Shown: positions 26,502-35,224, numbered from the stretch's first letter. The stretch: DNA of 64,000 nucleotides from Archangium violaceum (GCF_016859125.1 NZ_CP069338.1:1984001-2048000); one strand, 5' to 3'. The notes: generated by a model not told the origin, from the letters alone. Program-made: numbers and translations.

Positions 26502-27119
26502 ATGGCGTTCTATGACCCCATCGCCGACACGGTGAAGAAGTTCACCCCGGCGGAGCTGAAGAAGCTGGCGGACACGAAGCTGTCGGACCTGGTGCAGCAG
26601 GAGGTGCCGCGCGCGCGCAAGCGGGTGTTGGAGCTGGAGCAGCGCTATCCGTCGGCGGGGGTACGCGAGCGGGCCCAGCGGCTCATCGACGAGAAGAAGC
26701 ACGTGGCGAGCATGGTGGGGGGCATCAGTGGGGCCTTCGGGCTGCTCGGACTGCCGGCGGACCTGACGGTGATGGCGTGGCTGCAGCTCACGCTGCTGGT
26801 GGACCTGGCCACGCTCTACAAGGTGAGCCTGAAGAGCGAGCGGTCGCGCAACGAGCTGTTGGACCTGTACGGTTACACGACGGGAGTGGGGCCGGTGCAG
26901 CGCTCGAGTCCAAGGGTGCTGGGGAAGGTGGCGGAGGTGCTGCTGACGAAGGGTGGCCTGCAGACGTTGGGGCGGGCGATGCCACTGGTGTCGGCGCCGG
27001 TGACGGCGTACCTCAACAATCAGCACATCCAGAAGGTGGGAGACCACGCGGTGCGCTTCTACGAGGGCTTCGACAAGGCGCACGCGAAGACGAAGGCGGC
27101 CTCGCGCAAGGCGAGCTGA
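26502..27119 (+). CDS. EcsC family protein
   Basis: A 205-residue protein. The N-terminal third is helical and charged (PAELKKLADTKLSDLVQQEV); residues 75-115 hold Gly-rich hydrophobic stretches (MVGGISGAFGLLGLPADLTV, then WLQLTLLVDLATLYKV), and the C-terminus has LGRAMPLVSAPVTAYLNN. This fits the EcsC family, membrane-associated proteins of unclear function named after a Bacillus ABC-transporter operon. A GGGAGGAGAG ribosome-binding site precedes ATG 26502. The next gene starts 22 bases downstream. Confidence 0.75.
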   Translation: MAFYDPIADTVKKFTPAELKKLADTKLSDLVQQEVPRARKRVLELEQRYPSAGVRERAQRLIDEKKHVASMVGGISGAFGLLGLPADLTVMAWLQLTLLVDLATLYKVSLKSERSRNELLDLYGYTTGVGPVQRSSPRVLGKVAEVLLTKGGLQTLGRAMPLVSAPVTAYLNNQHIQKVGDHAVRFYEGFDKAHAKTKAASRKAS

Positions 27120-27141
27120 GGAGCCCCCTCCTCCACGAACG

Positions 27142-27642
27142 ATGAGCGAACACGCCCCACAAGTCTGCCCGCTGACAGGGGCGTACCTGCGCAGCTACTT
27201 CGAATCGCTCCTGGCCAAGGCGGTGTCGGACGCGCACCTGGCGCGGATGCCGCTGACGGTGCTCTGGGTGGACGCGGATGAAACCCAGGAGGGCAACGAC
27301 GCGCGCGGACGCGAGGCGATGGACGCGGCGCTGAGCGGGTTGGTGGACGAGCTCGCGGCGGAGCTGGATGGGCGTGGGCCCATTGGCCGCATGGAGGGGG
27401 ACGCCTTCGCGGTGAGCCTCTACGCGGTGACGCCGGACATGGGAGCGCGGCTGGCGCAGGGGCTGCGCCGCCGGCTCGCGCAGAGGCGCTTCCACTCGGA
27501 AGCAGGCGACTTCCACCTCACGGTCTCGGTGGGAGTCGCGGGGTTGCGCGCGGGCGAGCCCTACGGCAACCTGCTGGACGCGGCGGAGGCGGCGTGCGTG
27601 CAGGCGAAGCAGGCGGGGAGGGATGAGGTGGTGGCGCGGTAG
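27142..27642 (+). CDS. Degenerate GGDEF-domain protein
   Basis: A 166-residue protein that is almost entirely one GGDEF fold: PLTGAYLRSYFESLLAKAV at the start, TVLWVDADETQEGND (the metal Asp strand), then GRMEGDAFAV where RxGGDEF is expected, and HLTVSVGVAGL followed by AEAACVQAKQAGRDEVV at the end. The GGDEF signature is EGDAF, so the first Gly and the catalytic Glu are lost; diguanylate cyclase activity is unlikely and a binding or dimerisation role is more probable. No receiver or membrane part is attached. It converges with the sigma-54 activator gene with only four bases between the stops. Confidence 0.8.
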   Translation: MSEHAPQVCPLTGAYLRSYFESLLAKAVSDAHLARMPLTVLWVDADETQEGNDARGREAMDAALSGLVDELAAELDGRGPIGRMEGDAFAVSLYAVTPDMGARLAQGLRRRLAQRRFHSEAGDFHLTVSVGVAGLRAGEPYGNLLDAAEAACVQAKQAGRDEVVAR

Positions 27643-27646
27643 CGGC

Positions 27647-29215
27647 TCACTCGATGCCGAGCGCCTTCATCCGGGCCTTGAGCGTGTTGAGCGCGATGCC
27701 CAGCTCCAGGGCCGCGCGGGTCTTGTTGCCCTGGTGCTTGTCGAGTGCGCCGCGGATGTCCTGCTCGGTCAGGTCCCCGGGACGCTTGCGCACGACCGCG
27801 ACCGACTCCACGGAGGGCTGGGTCGTCCGCTTCACGGGCGCGGAGGTGGTGCCTCCGAATCCCAGCTCCCGCTGCTCCAGATAGGACTTCACCGCCTCCA
27901 ACGTGACGAGGGTGCGCTGGCGCTCGATGCCCTCCAGTTCCTGGTGGGCCACCTCGCGAGCCACCACCGTCCTCACCGTCGACTCCAGCTCGCGGATCTG
28001 CCCCGGCCAGCTCGCCCCTCGCAGGAACGCGATGGCCTCGCGCGTGAGCTCGGCGTCGTACTGCTGCTCGACCTTGAGGCGATGCAGGAAGGTCTCCACC
28101 AGGTTCGGGATGTCCTCGCGCCGCTCCTCGAGCGTGGGGAGGATGATGAAGTCTCCCGCCGCGAGCCGCTGCGCGAGGTCCTGCCTCAAGTCCGTCTGCC
28201 GCAGCGGCGCCTTGGATGCGGAGATGAGCCGGAAGCGCGGCGGCGGCTCGCGGAAGTCCGCCGGCGCCCCCAAGGGAGCCAGGCTGCCCGAGCCCTCCAG
28301 CACGTCGACGAGGAAGTCCTGCGCGAGCCGGGGCAGGAACTCCACCTCGTCCAGGAAGAGCGTGCCCCCGTTGGCGCTGTAGAGCTTGCCCACCCGCGCG
28401 ATGGACGCTCCCGTGTACGCGCCCTTCACGTGCCCGAGCAGCTCGCTCTGGAGCGCGGCCGGATCCTGCGGCAGCCGCCCGCAATTGAGGATGACGAAGT
28501 TGCCCTCGAGCCCGCTACGGTTGTGGATCTCCCTCGCGATGAAGGTCTTCCCCGTGCCGGAGTCACCGCGCAGGAACACCGGCAGGTGGTGGCGGGCACA
28601 GCGTTCGATGGAGCGCTCGAGCTGCACGGTGGCGGGAGAGTCCTCCCGTTTCGCGCGAGGGCCAACCACCTGCCCCGGAGGCACCTCCGCCAGCAGGGTG
28701 ACCCGGCTCTTGCCATTGCCGAGCAGCACCACGTCGCCCACCTCGAGCACCTGGTCGCACGAGGGCCCCAACCGCTGGAAGTGCAGGCGGGGATCCAACA
28801 CGCCCTGCTCCTCCTCGCGCCCCAGGTAGCTGCCGTTCCTCGAGTTGAGATCCCGGTACACCCAGCGGTGGTCCTCGCGGAACGCGAGCCGCCCGTGCTG
28901 CCGGGACACCGCGTCGTGGGGGAAGACGACCGTGCACTCGGGCGCCCTCCCGAAGACATAGGAGCGATCCGGGTAGAGCCGCACGGTCAACTCCTCGATG
29001 CCCTCGCGTTGCACCCGCAGGGCCTTGGGCTCGCGGTACTCTCGTGCCTGTGGCTCCGGCCTCGAGCGCTCGCCTCGCGTGTCGGAGGCCCGGTCCCCGG
29101 CCGGTGGGCTGCTCGCCGGTACGGACTGTTGAGTCCTGCTGCGCGAAGGCCGGCCCGGAGTGGACAGCCGACCCTTTTCCCCCGTCCCGCCCGACTCCTC
29201 GTCCCCGGTCGTCAT
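27647..29215 (-). CDS. Sigma-54 activator with an N-terminal FHA domain
   Basis: A 522-residue enhancer-binding protein. After a disordered head (1-65), an FHA domain occupies about 75-175 with the phospho-Thr binding residues in FGRAP (89), SRQH (104) and SRNGSYL (125-131). The AAA+ domain has Walker A GDSGTGKT (217-224), the sigma-54 contact loop GAYTGA (265-270, Tyr for the usual Phe) and Walker B GGTLFLDE (283-290). A Fis-type helix-turn-helix ends the protein (IRGALDKHQGNKTRAALELG). There is no receiver, so activity is presumably set by a phosphothreonine ligand. The start at ATG 29215 follows AAGGTGGGG. It faces an FHA gene with a sigma-54 promoter. Confidence 0.92.
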   Translation of the reverse strand: MTTGDEESGGTGEKGRLSTPGRPSRSRTQQSVPASSPPAGDRASDTRGERSRPEPQAREYREPKALRVQREGIEELTVRLYPDRSYVFGRAPECTVVFPHDAVSRQHGRLAFREDHRWVYRDLNSRNGSYLGREEEQGVLDPRLHFQRLGPSCDQVLEVGDVVLLGNGKSRVTLLAEVPPGQVVGPRAKREDSPATVQLERSIERCARHHLPVFLRGDSGTGKTFIAREIHNRSGLEGNFVILNCGRLPQDPAALQSELLGHVKGAYTGASIARVGKLYSANGGTLFLDEVEFLPRLAQDFLVDVLEGSGSLAPLGAPADFREPPPRFRLISASKAPLRQTDLRQDLAQRLAAGDFIILPTLEERREDIPNLVETFLHRLKVEQQYDAELTREAIAFLRGASWPGQIRELESTVRTVVAREVAHQELEGIERQRTLVTLEAVKSYLEQRELGFGGTTSAPVKRTTQPSVESVAVVRKRPGDLTEQDIRGALDKHQGNKTRAALELGIALNTLKARMKALGIE

Positions 29216-29234
29216 CCGCGTCCCCACCTTCAGT

Positions 29235-29266
29235 TCTGCTGTCACGATTGATAGCAGTTTTGACAG
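29235..29266. promoter_or_regulatory. Candidate activator-binding inverted repeat
   Basis: The intergenic region holds nested inverted repeats: CTGTCA (29239-29244) against TGACAG (29261-29266), and CTGCT (29236-29240) against AGCAG (29253-29257). They lie about 90-115 bases upstream of the -24 element of the divergent gene, the usual distance for an enhancer site of a sigma-54 activator. No experiment or second copy supports this. Confidence 0.35.
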
Positions 29267-29352
29267 GCTTCCGCCGGTGGCCGGGTGGTAAGAGGCCCGC
29301 CGCGCGCTCCGAAATGCCTGGAGGATCGGGACCGTTCCTGGGGGGACTCCGC

Positions 29353-29368
29353 TGGCACGCGTCCTGCT
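29353..29368 (+). promoter_or_regulatory. Sigma-54 (-24/-12) promoter
   Basis: TGGCACG (29353-29359), four bases, then CTGCT (29364-29368), against the consensus TGGCACG-N4-TTGCW: only one mismatch. Transcription would start near 29380, about 40 bases before the GTG of the FHA-HEAT-FGE gene. Confidence 0.8.
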
Positions 29369-29421
29369 TGGAAATCGGGCCAGCAGCCGGATGAACCGGC
29401 CCTCCAACCCCAGGAGCACGC

Positions 29422-30819
29422 GTGTTCAACATCACTGTCGGGCTCATCGGAGAACGCACCACCAAGACGGGGACCCTGGCATCGCGAGAGATCGCCATCG
29501 GGAGGGATCCCACCAACGACCTGGTCCTCGACAGCGGAAGCGTGTCGCGCACCCATTGCCGGCTGGTCGCCATCGAAGGAGCAGCCATCGTGCTGGATGA
29601 AGGCTCGAAGAACGGAACCTGGCTCAACGGCAAGCCCGTGGCCCATCCCGTGGTGCTGAAGTTCGAGGATGAGCTGGTCATCGGCCCGTACACCCTGCGG
29701 GTGCAGTCGCTGGTGGGCAAGGGCACGGCGGGCACGCAGGCGCTCGGGGTCTGGCCGCACCCGCTCCCCGCCTCCGAGGCGTCCGGCTCCACCGAGGAGA
29801 ACACGGTGCTGGCCCGGGGTCTGTCGAGCCTCGAGGAGCGGCGCCAGGCGCTGCGCTGGCTCATGCGCGAGCCGGGCTCCAACCCCCGCATCGACGAGGT
29901 GCTGCGCGCCGCCCTGCGCGACTCCGACCTGGAAGTACGCATGACGGCGGTGCTGGCGACCGCGAAGCTGCGCGCCCGCGAGGTGCTGCCGGCCCTCCAG
30001 GGCTCCGACATGCCCACCCTGCTCCAGGAGGTCGACGATCCCCGGGAGCGCCGTTTCCTGGAGCAGCTCTGGCAAGGGGTCATTCGATACCTCCAGGAGC
30101 GTCGTTACCCAGGTGATAGTGTGCCGGGGAGGGATCCGCTCAAGCCACTGTGGCGCCTGCTGGCCGGAGAGTTGGAGGTGACGGACGCGGCGTCGATGCT
30201 GCTCCACGCCCTCACCACGCCGCTGGAGCCCGCGGAGCGGCCGACGCGGCTGCCTCCGGGAGTGGTGGAGCAGGAGGGTCGCTTCTACCTGCGCCGCTCG
30301 GGGCTGCCGCTGCGCTGGGTGGCCCCCGTCAAGCACTGGCTGGGCGCCAGCCCCGCCCGTCAGGCCTCCTCCCCGGGCTTCTTCGTGGCCCAGGTCCCCG
30401 TGGACCGTCCCCTGGCCAAATGGGTGGGTAATCCGCTACCCACCCGTGTCGTGCTTGACCACGAGCAGGTGTGGCTCGGTTCCTACAAAGAGGCCGAGCG
30501 GCTCTGTGCGGAATTCTCTCACGTCGAGGAAGCGCACATCCGCCTCCCGACGGCGGACGAGTGGGAGATGGCGGCCCGGGGAACGGATGGACGGCGCTAC
30601 CCGTGGGGAAACCTTCCCCAGCAGGACTGGGAGGAGTGTGCCTCGCCGTGGGGAGTGGACTACCTGGTGGGAGACGTGCCCGAGTGGACGTTCGAGCCCG
30701 AGAGCGGCACGCAGCTGCTCCGGGGTGGCGTGGAGGCGAGGACGTGGGTGCGCCACCCCGTCTACGAGGGTGAGGAGGAGTTCGCCGCGGCGCTGAGGCC
30801 CATCATCCCCGGCGTGTGA
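29422..30819 (+). CDS. FHA, HEAT-like and FGE-sulfatase multidomain protein
   Basis: A 465-residue cytoplasmic protein from GTG 29422 (CAGGAG upstream). Residues 1-95 form an FHA domain (IGRDP at 26-30, SRTH 42-45, SKNGTWLNG 62-70). A helical, HEAT-like region follows (VLRAALRDSDLEVRMTAVLA, then LQEVDDPRERRFLEQLWQG). The C-terminal 200 residues are an FGE-sulfatase/SUMF1-type fold: RLPTADEWEMAARGTDGRRY, PWGNLPQQ and GDVPEWTF...LLRGG, without the active-site Cys pair of true formylglycine generators. In myxobacteria such domains often act as peptide- or ligand-binding modules. It is divergent from a sigma-54 activator that also has an FHA domain and sits behind a near-consensus sigma-54 promoter. 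Confidence 0.88.
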   Translation: MFNITVGLIGERTTKTGTLASREIAIGRDPTNDLVLDSGSVSRTHCRLVAIEGAAIVLDEGSKNGTWLNGKPVAHPVVLKFEDELVIGPYTLRVQSLVGKGTAGTQALGVWPHPLPASEASGSTEENTVLARGLSSLEERRQALRWLMREPGSNPRIDEVLRAALRDSDLEVRMTAVLATAKLRAREVLPALQGSDMPTLLQEVDDPRERRFLEQLWQGVIRYLQERRYPGDSVPGRDPLKPLWRLLAGELEVTDAASMLLHALTTPLEPAERPTRLPPGVVEQEGRFYLRRSGLPLRWVAPVKHWLGASPARQASSPGFFVAQVPVDRPLAKWVGNPLPTRVVLDHEQVWLGSYKEAERLCAEFSHVEEAHIRLPTADEWEMAARGTDGRRYPWGNLPQQDWEECASPWGVDYLVGDVPEWTFEPESGTQLLRGGVEARTWVRHPVYEGEEEFAAALRPIIPGV

Positions 30820-30844
30820 GGCGAGGGCCGGAGCGCGCTCCGGC

Positions 30845-33046
30845 TCACGGCATCAGCGCGCGCCCGCCAGGACACAGGCCGAGCGCGCTGGCCCGCTCCC
30901 GGGCCTCGGGGTCCGCGGTGAGCCACTCGCGGACGGCGTCCACCCGCGACTGCAGGGCGGGGCTGCTCGCCGCGCGCTCCAAGCGGGCCGTGTCGTGTGT
31001 CGTCAGCGCCCAGCTCAACGGCGCCGACTCGCTGAATTCGAAGATGGCGGTGGTGAAGAAGCACGGCTCACCCCCGTTCAGCTCGTCCTGCACCAGGCTC
31101 AGCAGCTCGTCGTTGCGGAAGGACATGCTGGACTCGCGCGCCCGTAGCACCGCCTCCACCGGCGACGTCAGTCCGCCCAGCAGCTCGCCCGCTCCGGCCG
31201 CCTGCAACTTCGTGCGACGGCCGTTGCCCAGGTGGTCGCGAATCTGGATGAGCACCACGCCCGAGGTGCACTCGCGCACCCACTCGCGATGCGTGTGGAG
31301 CCACAGCACCGCCAGGTCCACCCCGTAGTTGTCGTAGTAGCCCGCGTCCACCACCCGCACGCGCGGCGACGTGGGCAGCGCGCTCGCCGGGCTCACATAG
31401 GGGAACGACGCGCTCATCCGCGCCGCCGCCGCCACCGAGAACACCGGTTGCTTGTTCGGAAAGAGTTGGAAGAGCTGCACCCCGGACAGGGACAGCAGGG
31501 CGCGCTGGCCCTCGTGGGGCTCGTCGCCGTTGCGCTCCACCACCAACGTGCTCGCCTCGGAGGCCGTCAGCGCCGACAGGTCCAGGTTGCTCACCAGCAG
31601 CCGCCGCCCGTCCTCCACCAGCATCGGCGAGTACACCAGCGAGGGCAGCCAGCCCTCCGCCTCGCCCGCGCGCAACTCCTGGAAGGAGCGCCCCAGCAGG
31701 CCGCCCGTGTGATTCACCCAGGCCTGCTCCAGTGAGCGACCCCGGTTGTCGCCGAAGGGCAGCAGCAGCGCGATGGCCGCCGACGAGAGGCTGTCGCGTT
31801 GCATCATCTCCGTGAGCGCCACCGGGTCCGACAGGCCTTGTCGCTGGAGCCCCGCCACCCACGCGCCCGCCCCCACCATGCCGCCCGAGGCTCCGGTGAC
31901 GAGGCGCACGTAGCGGTGGAAGCCCGGCACGCCGTCGGGGCCCTGGAGTTTGGAGAGCACGTGCGCCGTCCAGGCCGCCGCGCGGATGCCTCCGCCGCTC
32001 GTGGCCACCAGCGCCAACCGCGGTTTCGGCCCCGGCTCGCAGCGCATCGCCGTCCGCCCCGACATCTGCTGCGTCTCCCCTCGAGTGGACCACGCCACGC
32101 CCGGAGGAGGCTCCGTCCGCATCCGTGCCAGCCACGCGTCCAGCACCGCGTCATCCGCCAGCAGCCCCGCGTCTCGCGGAGACGCAAGGCTCGCGCTCGC
32201 GTACGCGGGAGGCTGGGGCAGGGACAGCTCGTCATAGAAGGACACGTCCGAGCACCCACGCCCGACGAACACGATCAGGACGCCCCCGACGATGAGCGCG
32301 CCCATGTGGTGCAACGGAAAGAAGAAACGGACGGCCCCGTAGACGGCTCCACACAGCCCGATCGCCGTGCAGATGACCACGGCCGGGGACACCCACCCGT
32401 GGTTGCCCGTGAAGGCCACGTGCGCGGCCACCAGCAGGTAGCCCAACACGAAGAGGGCCAGCAGCCCGGCCTGCAACACGTGCAGCACCATGATGTGCGT
32501 CGCGCGCCGGCTGAAGAGCAACACCTCGACGAGCCGCATCCACCGGTGGCGCCGCCGGTCCGACTCGTACCAGCGCTGCAGCCACTCGGCGCCGCGCGTG
32601 AGCAACAACATCACCCCCACCGCGGCCAGCACGCCGAAGAGGAAGGCGAAGTGCCGGTCGATGAGGCTCGGGATGCTCAGCAGCACCAGCCAGGCCGGAT
32701 AGGTGCCGGTGCGGAAGAGGTACCAACGGATGGTGGGCGGCACCCCACCCGGCTTGCCCCGCCGGGGCGCCAGCGCCCACGGCTCGTCCGCGTCCAACAG
32801 GTAGCCGATGAAGCACAACTGCCCCAGCAGCATCGCCGCCATGAAGGCCGCGACGAACGTCACCCGCGGCACGTCATGGAAGAAGAGACTCGGCAGCCCC
32901 AGCGCCTCGAACGCGCCCCAGACGATGGACACCGGCAGCGCCTGGAGCACGAGCAGCAGCGGACAGCGGCCCAGCCACTCCACCAGGGGACGCAGCGGCT
33001 GCGACGTCTCGCCCCGCCACCAGGACCGGACCCGTTCCAACTCCAT
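30845..33046 (-). CDS. Membrane-anchored patatin-like phospholipase
   Basis: A 733-residue protein. Residues 25-270 hold six or seven TM helices, and the remaining 450 residues are a patatin domain. The oxyanion motif is SGGGIRAA (about 352-359), the nucleophile Ser 387 lies in TGASGGMVG, and the catalytic Asp 567 is in VVDAGYYDN (DAG-type motif). This Ser-Asp dyad hydrolyses acyl esters of phospholipids. The membrane-plus-patatin layout is less common than soluble patatins and puts the active site at the membrane surface. Stop-to-stop distance to the FHA gene is 25 bases. Start ATG 33046 has only a weak ribosome-binding site. Confidence 0.85.
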   Translation of the reverse strand: MELERVRSWWRGETSQPLRPLVEWLGRCPLLLVLQALPVSIVWGAFEALGLPSLFFHDVPRVTFVAAFMAAMLLGQLCFIGYLLDADEPWALAPRRGKPGGVPPTIRWYLFRTGTYPAWLVLLSIPSLIDRHFAFLFGVLAAVGVMLLLTRGAEWLQRWYESDRRRHRWMRLVEVLLFSRRATHIMVLHVLQAGLLALFVLGYLLVAAHVAFTGNHGWVSPAVVICTAIGLCGAVYGAVRFFFPLHHMGALIVGGVLIVFVGRGCSDVSFYDELSLPQPPAYASASLASPRDAGLLADDAVLDAWLARMRTEPPPGVAWSTRGETQQMSGRTAMRCEPGPKPRLALVATSGGGIRAAAWTAHVLSKLQGPDGVPGFHRYVRLVTGASGGMVGAGAWVAGLQRQGLSDPVALTEMMQRDSLSSAAIALLLPFGDNRGRSLEQAWVNHTGGLLGRSFQELRAGEAEGWLPSLVYSPMLVEDGRRLLVSNLDLSALTASEASTLVVERNGDEPHEGQRALLSLSGVQLFQLFPNKQPVFSVAAAARMSASFPYVSPASALPTSPRVRVVDAGYYDNYGVDLAVLWLHTHREWVRECTSGVVLIQIRDHLGNGRRTKLQAAGAGELLGGLTSPVEAVLRARESSMSFRNDELLSLVQDELNGGEPCFFTTAIFEFSESAPLSWALTTHDTARLERAASSPALQSRVDAVREWLTADPEARERASALGLCPGGRALMP

Positions 33047-33140
33047 GCCCCGAGCCTGCCCCAGAAAGGCTCCGCTTGAAACGCGGAGCGGCTCGAATGT
33101 TCACCGCCCGGCTGGACTCAGGGCGAGCCACCGTCCTCGC

Positions 33141-33722
33141 TCAAGGCTCGGACCGGGCCTCTGGGAGCCAGAGCAACCCCAGCCCGAGCTCCACCGCGTC
33201 GAAGGGCTCGACGCGCACCGCCTCGTCCCCCGTGTACGTCGCAACGAGCAACCAGCCCTGGGCCTCGCGCCGGAGCACCTCCAGGGTGCGCGCGAGCGGA
33301 TCCACGAGCCACACGTGGCCCACCCCCTCGCGATGATAGAGGGGCAACTTGCGTCCGCGATCCGTGGCCACGGTGGACGGAGAGAGCACCTCGCACAGCC
33401 AATCCGGTGCCACGGTCATGAAGGGCTCGTCGGGCGCGGGCGGCCTCGGCAGACGCTCCCGGCGCCAGCCGGCGAGGTCCGGAACCAGCACATCGCGACC
33501 GAGGTGTATCTCCGGTTCGTCGAAGAGCCACCAACCGCCGGGGCCTCCTCTTCCCAGGTCGAAGGGACCCCCCAACTCCGTACCGAGCACCGACGTCACC
33601 CGGGCATGGCCCATCGCGGGTCTCGGAGAGGCCACCAGTTCGTCGGCGATGATCTCCCCCACCCACCCTACTGGCAGCACCTCGATGTCCTCGTAGGTCG
33701 CTGGCTTCTTCCCCTTCCCCAT
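33141..33722 (-). CDS. Uma2 (DUF820) family endonuclease-like protein
   Basis: A 193-residue protein with the PD-(D/E)XK-like Uma2 layout: ASPRPAMGHARVTSVLGTEL, then WWLFDEPEIHLGRDVLVPDL (catalytic Glu and Asp), PDWLCEVLSPSTVATDRGRK (Glu and Lys of the motif) and YHREGVGHVWLVDPLART. Members are expanded in cyanobacteria and myxobacteria; most are uncharacterised and possibly nuclease-derived. The ribosome-binding site is strong (GGAGGAGGAG). It is flanked by the patatin gene and a HAD gene, with no operon sign. Confidence 0.85.
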   Translation of the reverse strand: MGKGKKPATYEDIEVLPVGWVGEIIADELVASPRPAMGHARVTSVLGTELGGPFDLGRGGPGGWWLFDEPEIHLGRDVLVPDLAGWRRERLPRPPAPDEPFMTVAPDWLCEVLSPSTVATDRGRKLPLYHREGVGHVWLVDPLARTLEVLRREAQGWLLVATYTGDEAVRVEPFDAVELGLGLLWLPEARSEP

Positions 33723-33827
33723 CTCCGCTCCTCCTCCCCGGAAAACGTCCGGAGCGGCCTCCGGACTTTCCGCCGGGCACCTACAGTGTGAGCGGCATCA
33801 AGCGCCAGGGGAAGCGCCACCACCGGT

Positions 33828-34448
33828 TCAACCCGGGATGCGTGCATCCGCGAAGCGCAAGAGCTCGCCCAGCCGCTCGATGCGCGCGTCCCCGTCCAGT
33901 CCCAACCCGACGAAGCGCACGCCCGCGGCCCCGGCCGCGCCCCGGTCGAAACGCGAGTCGCCCACCATGAGGGCAGCACCCGGCGCCACACCCAACCGGC
34001 CGAGCGCGTAATGCACCAGGTCCGGTGCCGGCTTCGCGTTCGCCACCAGGTCCGAGCACGCCAGCACCTCGAAGTAGTCGAGCAGGCGCGCGGCCCCGAG
34101 CAGCGTCCGGGCCAGGGCGGAGACCGAGTTGGTCACCACCGCGCGCCGCACGCCACGCGAGGCCAGGGCCTCCAGCAGCTCACGCGCGTCCGGATTCACC
34201 CACACCTCGCCCGCGTGGCGCGGCAGGTGCTCCACGTAGAAGGCATCGAGCTCGGCGGGGGTGCAGCGCAGGCCGAAGACGCGCACGTCCTCGGCCGTGC
34301 CCTGCCCGAAGGTGGGCGCGAACTCCTCGCGCGTCACCGGACTGCCCCGGAAGCGCCGTCCCGCGTCTTCCAATACCCTCAGCCAGGCCTCCTCGCTGCG
34401 CACGAGGACGCCATCCATGTCGAAGAGAATGGCGTTCGGAACCATCAT
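33828..34448 (-). CDS. HAD-superfamily hydrolase (phosphatase-like)
   Basis: A 206-residue haloacid-dehalogenase protein. Motif I is FDMDGVLV (9-16, nucleophile Asp 9), motif II VTNS, motif III Lys in NAKPAPDLVHYAL and motif IV GDSRFD. The cap is a small helical C1 insert, as in phosphoglycolate phosphatases or beta-phosphoglucomutases; the substrate is not deducible. Its ATG overlaps the stop of the thioredoxin gene by one base (TGATG), so it is the third gene of an FKBP-thioredoxin-HAD operon. Confidence 0.88.
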   Translation of the reverse strand: MMVPNAILFDMDGVLVRSEEAWLRVLEDAGRRFRGSPVTREEFAPTFGQGTAEDVRVFGLRCTPAELDAFYVEHLPRHAGEVWVNPDARELLEALASRGVRRAVVTNSVSALARTLLGAARLLDYFEVLACSDLVANAKPAPDLVHYALGRLGVAPGAALMVGDSRFDRGAAGAAGVRFVGLGLDGDARIERLGELLRFADARIPG

Positions 34449-34828
34449 CAGGCCTGCGGCTCCTGCTCCTTCTTGCGCTTCTCGATCTCCCGGCGCACCT
34501 CGTCCATGTCGAGCGCGCGCACCTTGCCGATGAGCTCCTCCAACACCGGCGCCGGCAGCGCCCCGGCCTGCTCGAAGAGCATGATGCCGTCACGGAAGAT
34601 CATCAGCGTGGGGATGGAGCGGATCTGGAACATGCCGGAGAGCTCCGGCTGCGCGTCCGTGTCGATCTTCCCGAAGGTGATGTCCGCGTGCTTCTCGGAA
34701 GCCTTCTCGTAGACGGGCGCGAAGGCCCGGCATGGGCCGCACCACGCCGCCCACCAGTCGAGCATCACGATGCCCTGCTTGGACACCGTGGACTCGAAGT
34801 TCTCCTTGCCGATTTCCATCGTGGCCAT
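34448..34828 (-). CDS. trxA: Thioredoxin
   Basis: A 126-residue cytoplasmic thioredoxin with the redox motif WCGPC (residues 30-34) in VMLDWWAAWCGPCRAFAPVY, the buried Asp equivalent and the cis-Pro in RSIPTLMIF (Pro 73). It keeps the family fold but has about 18 extra residues at the C-terminus: a charged Lys/Glu helix (VRREIEKRKKEQEPQA). It reduces disulphides in target proteins. AGGAGG sits eight bases before ATG 34828. The neighbour upstream is an FKBP prolyl isomerase, so the operon links two folding-type activities. trxA is by family; the genome probably has several thioredoxins. Confidence 0.9.
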   Translation of the reverse strand: MATMEIGKENFESTVSKQGIVMLDWWAAWCGPCRAFAPVYEKASEKHADITFGKIDTDAQPELSGMFQIRSIPTLMIFRDGIMLFEQAGALPAPVLEELIGKVRALDMDEVRREIEKRKKEQEPQA

Positions 34829-34837
34829 GGGGGCCTC

Positions 34838-35161
34838 CTAACGAACCGCCAGCAGTTCCACTTCGAAGACGAGCGTGGAGTTGGGGGGAATCACGGGCGG
34901 AAAGCCACCCGGGCCGTAGCCCAGCTCCGGCGGGATGGTGAGCTTGCGCACGCCGCCAACCTTCATGCCCGCCACGCCCTGGTCCCAGCCCTTGATGACG
35001 CGGCCCGCGCCGAGCGGGAAGGTGAAGCCCTCGTTGCGGTCACGGCTGCTGTCGAACTTCGAACCGTTGGTGAGCGTGCCCACGTAGTGCACCGTCACCG
35101 TCTTCCCCGGAGTCGCCTCGGCGCCCGTCCCCACCTTCAGGTCTTCCACCTTCAAGCTCAT
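34838..35161 (-). CDS. FKBP-type peptidyl-prolyl isomerase
   Basis: A 107-residue single-domain FKBP. The pattern is canonical: [58 protein letters not shown] and [10 protein letters not shown]. It catalyses cis-trans isomerisation of Xaa-Pro bonds. It lacks a signal peptide, so acts in the cytoplasm. It is the first gene of the FKBP-thioredoxin-HAD operon: nine bases separate it from the thioredoxin gene. Confidence 0.95.
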   Translation of the reverse strand: MSLKVEDLKVGTGAEATPGKTVTVHYVGTLTNGSKFDSSRDRNEGFTFPLGAGRVIKGWDQGVAGMKVGGVRKLTIPPELGYGPGGFPPVIPPNSTLVFEVELLAVR

Positions 35162-35224
35162 GAACCGTCTCCCGTGAAAGCCGTCACCTTAACGCGCCAG
35201 CCCCGTGCGCGCTGCCCTCTCGAA

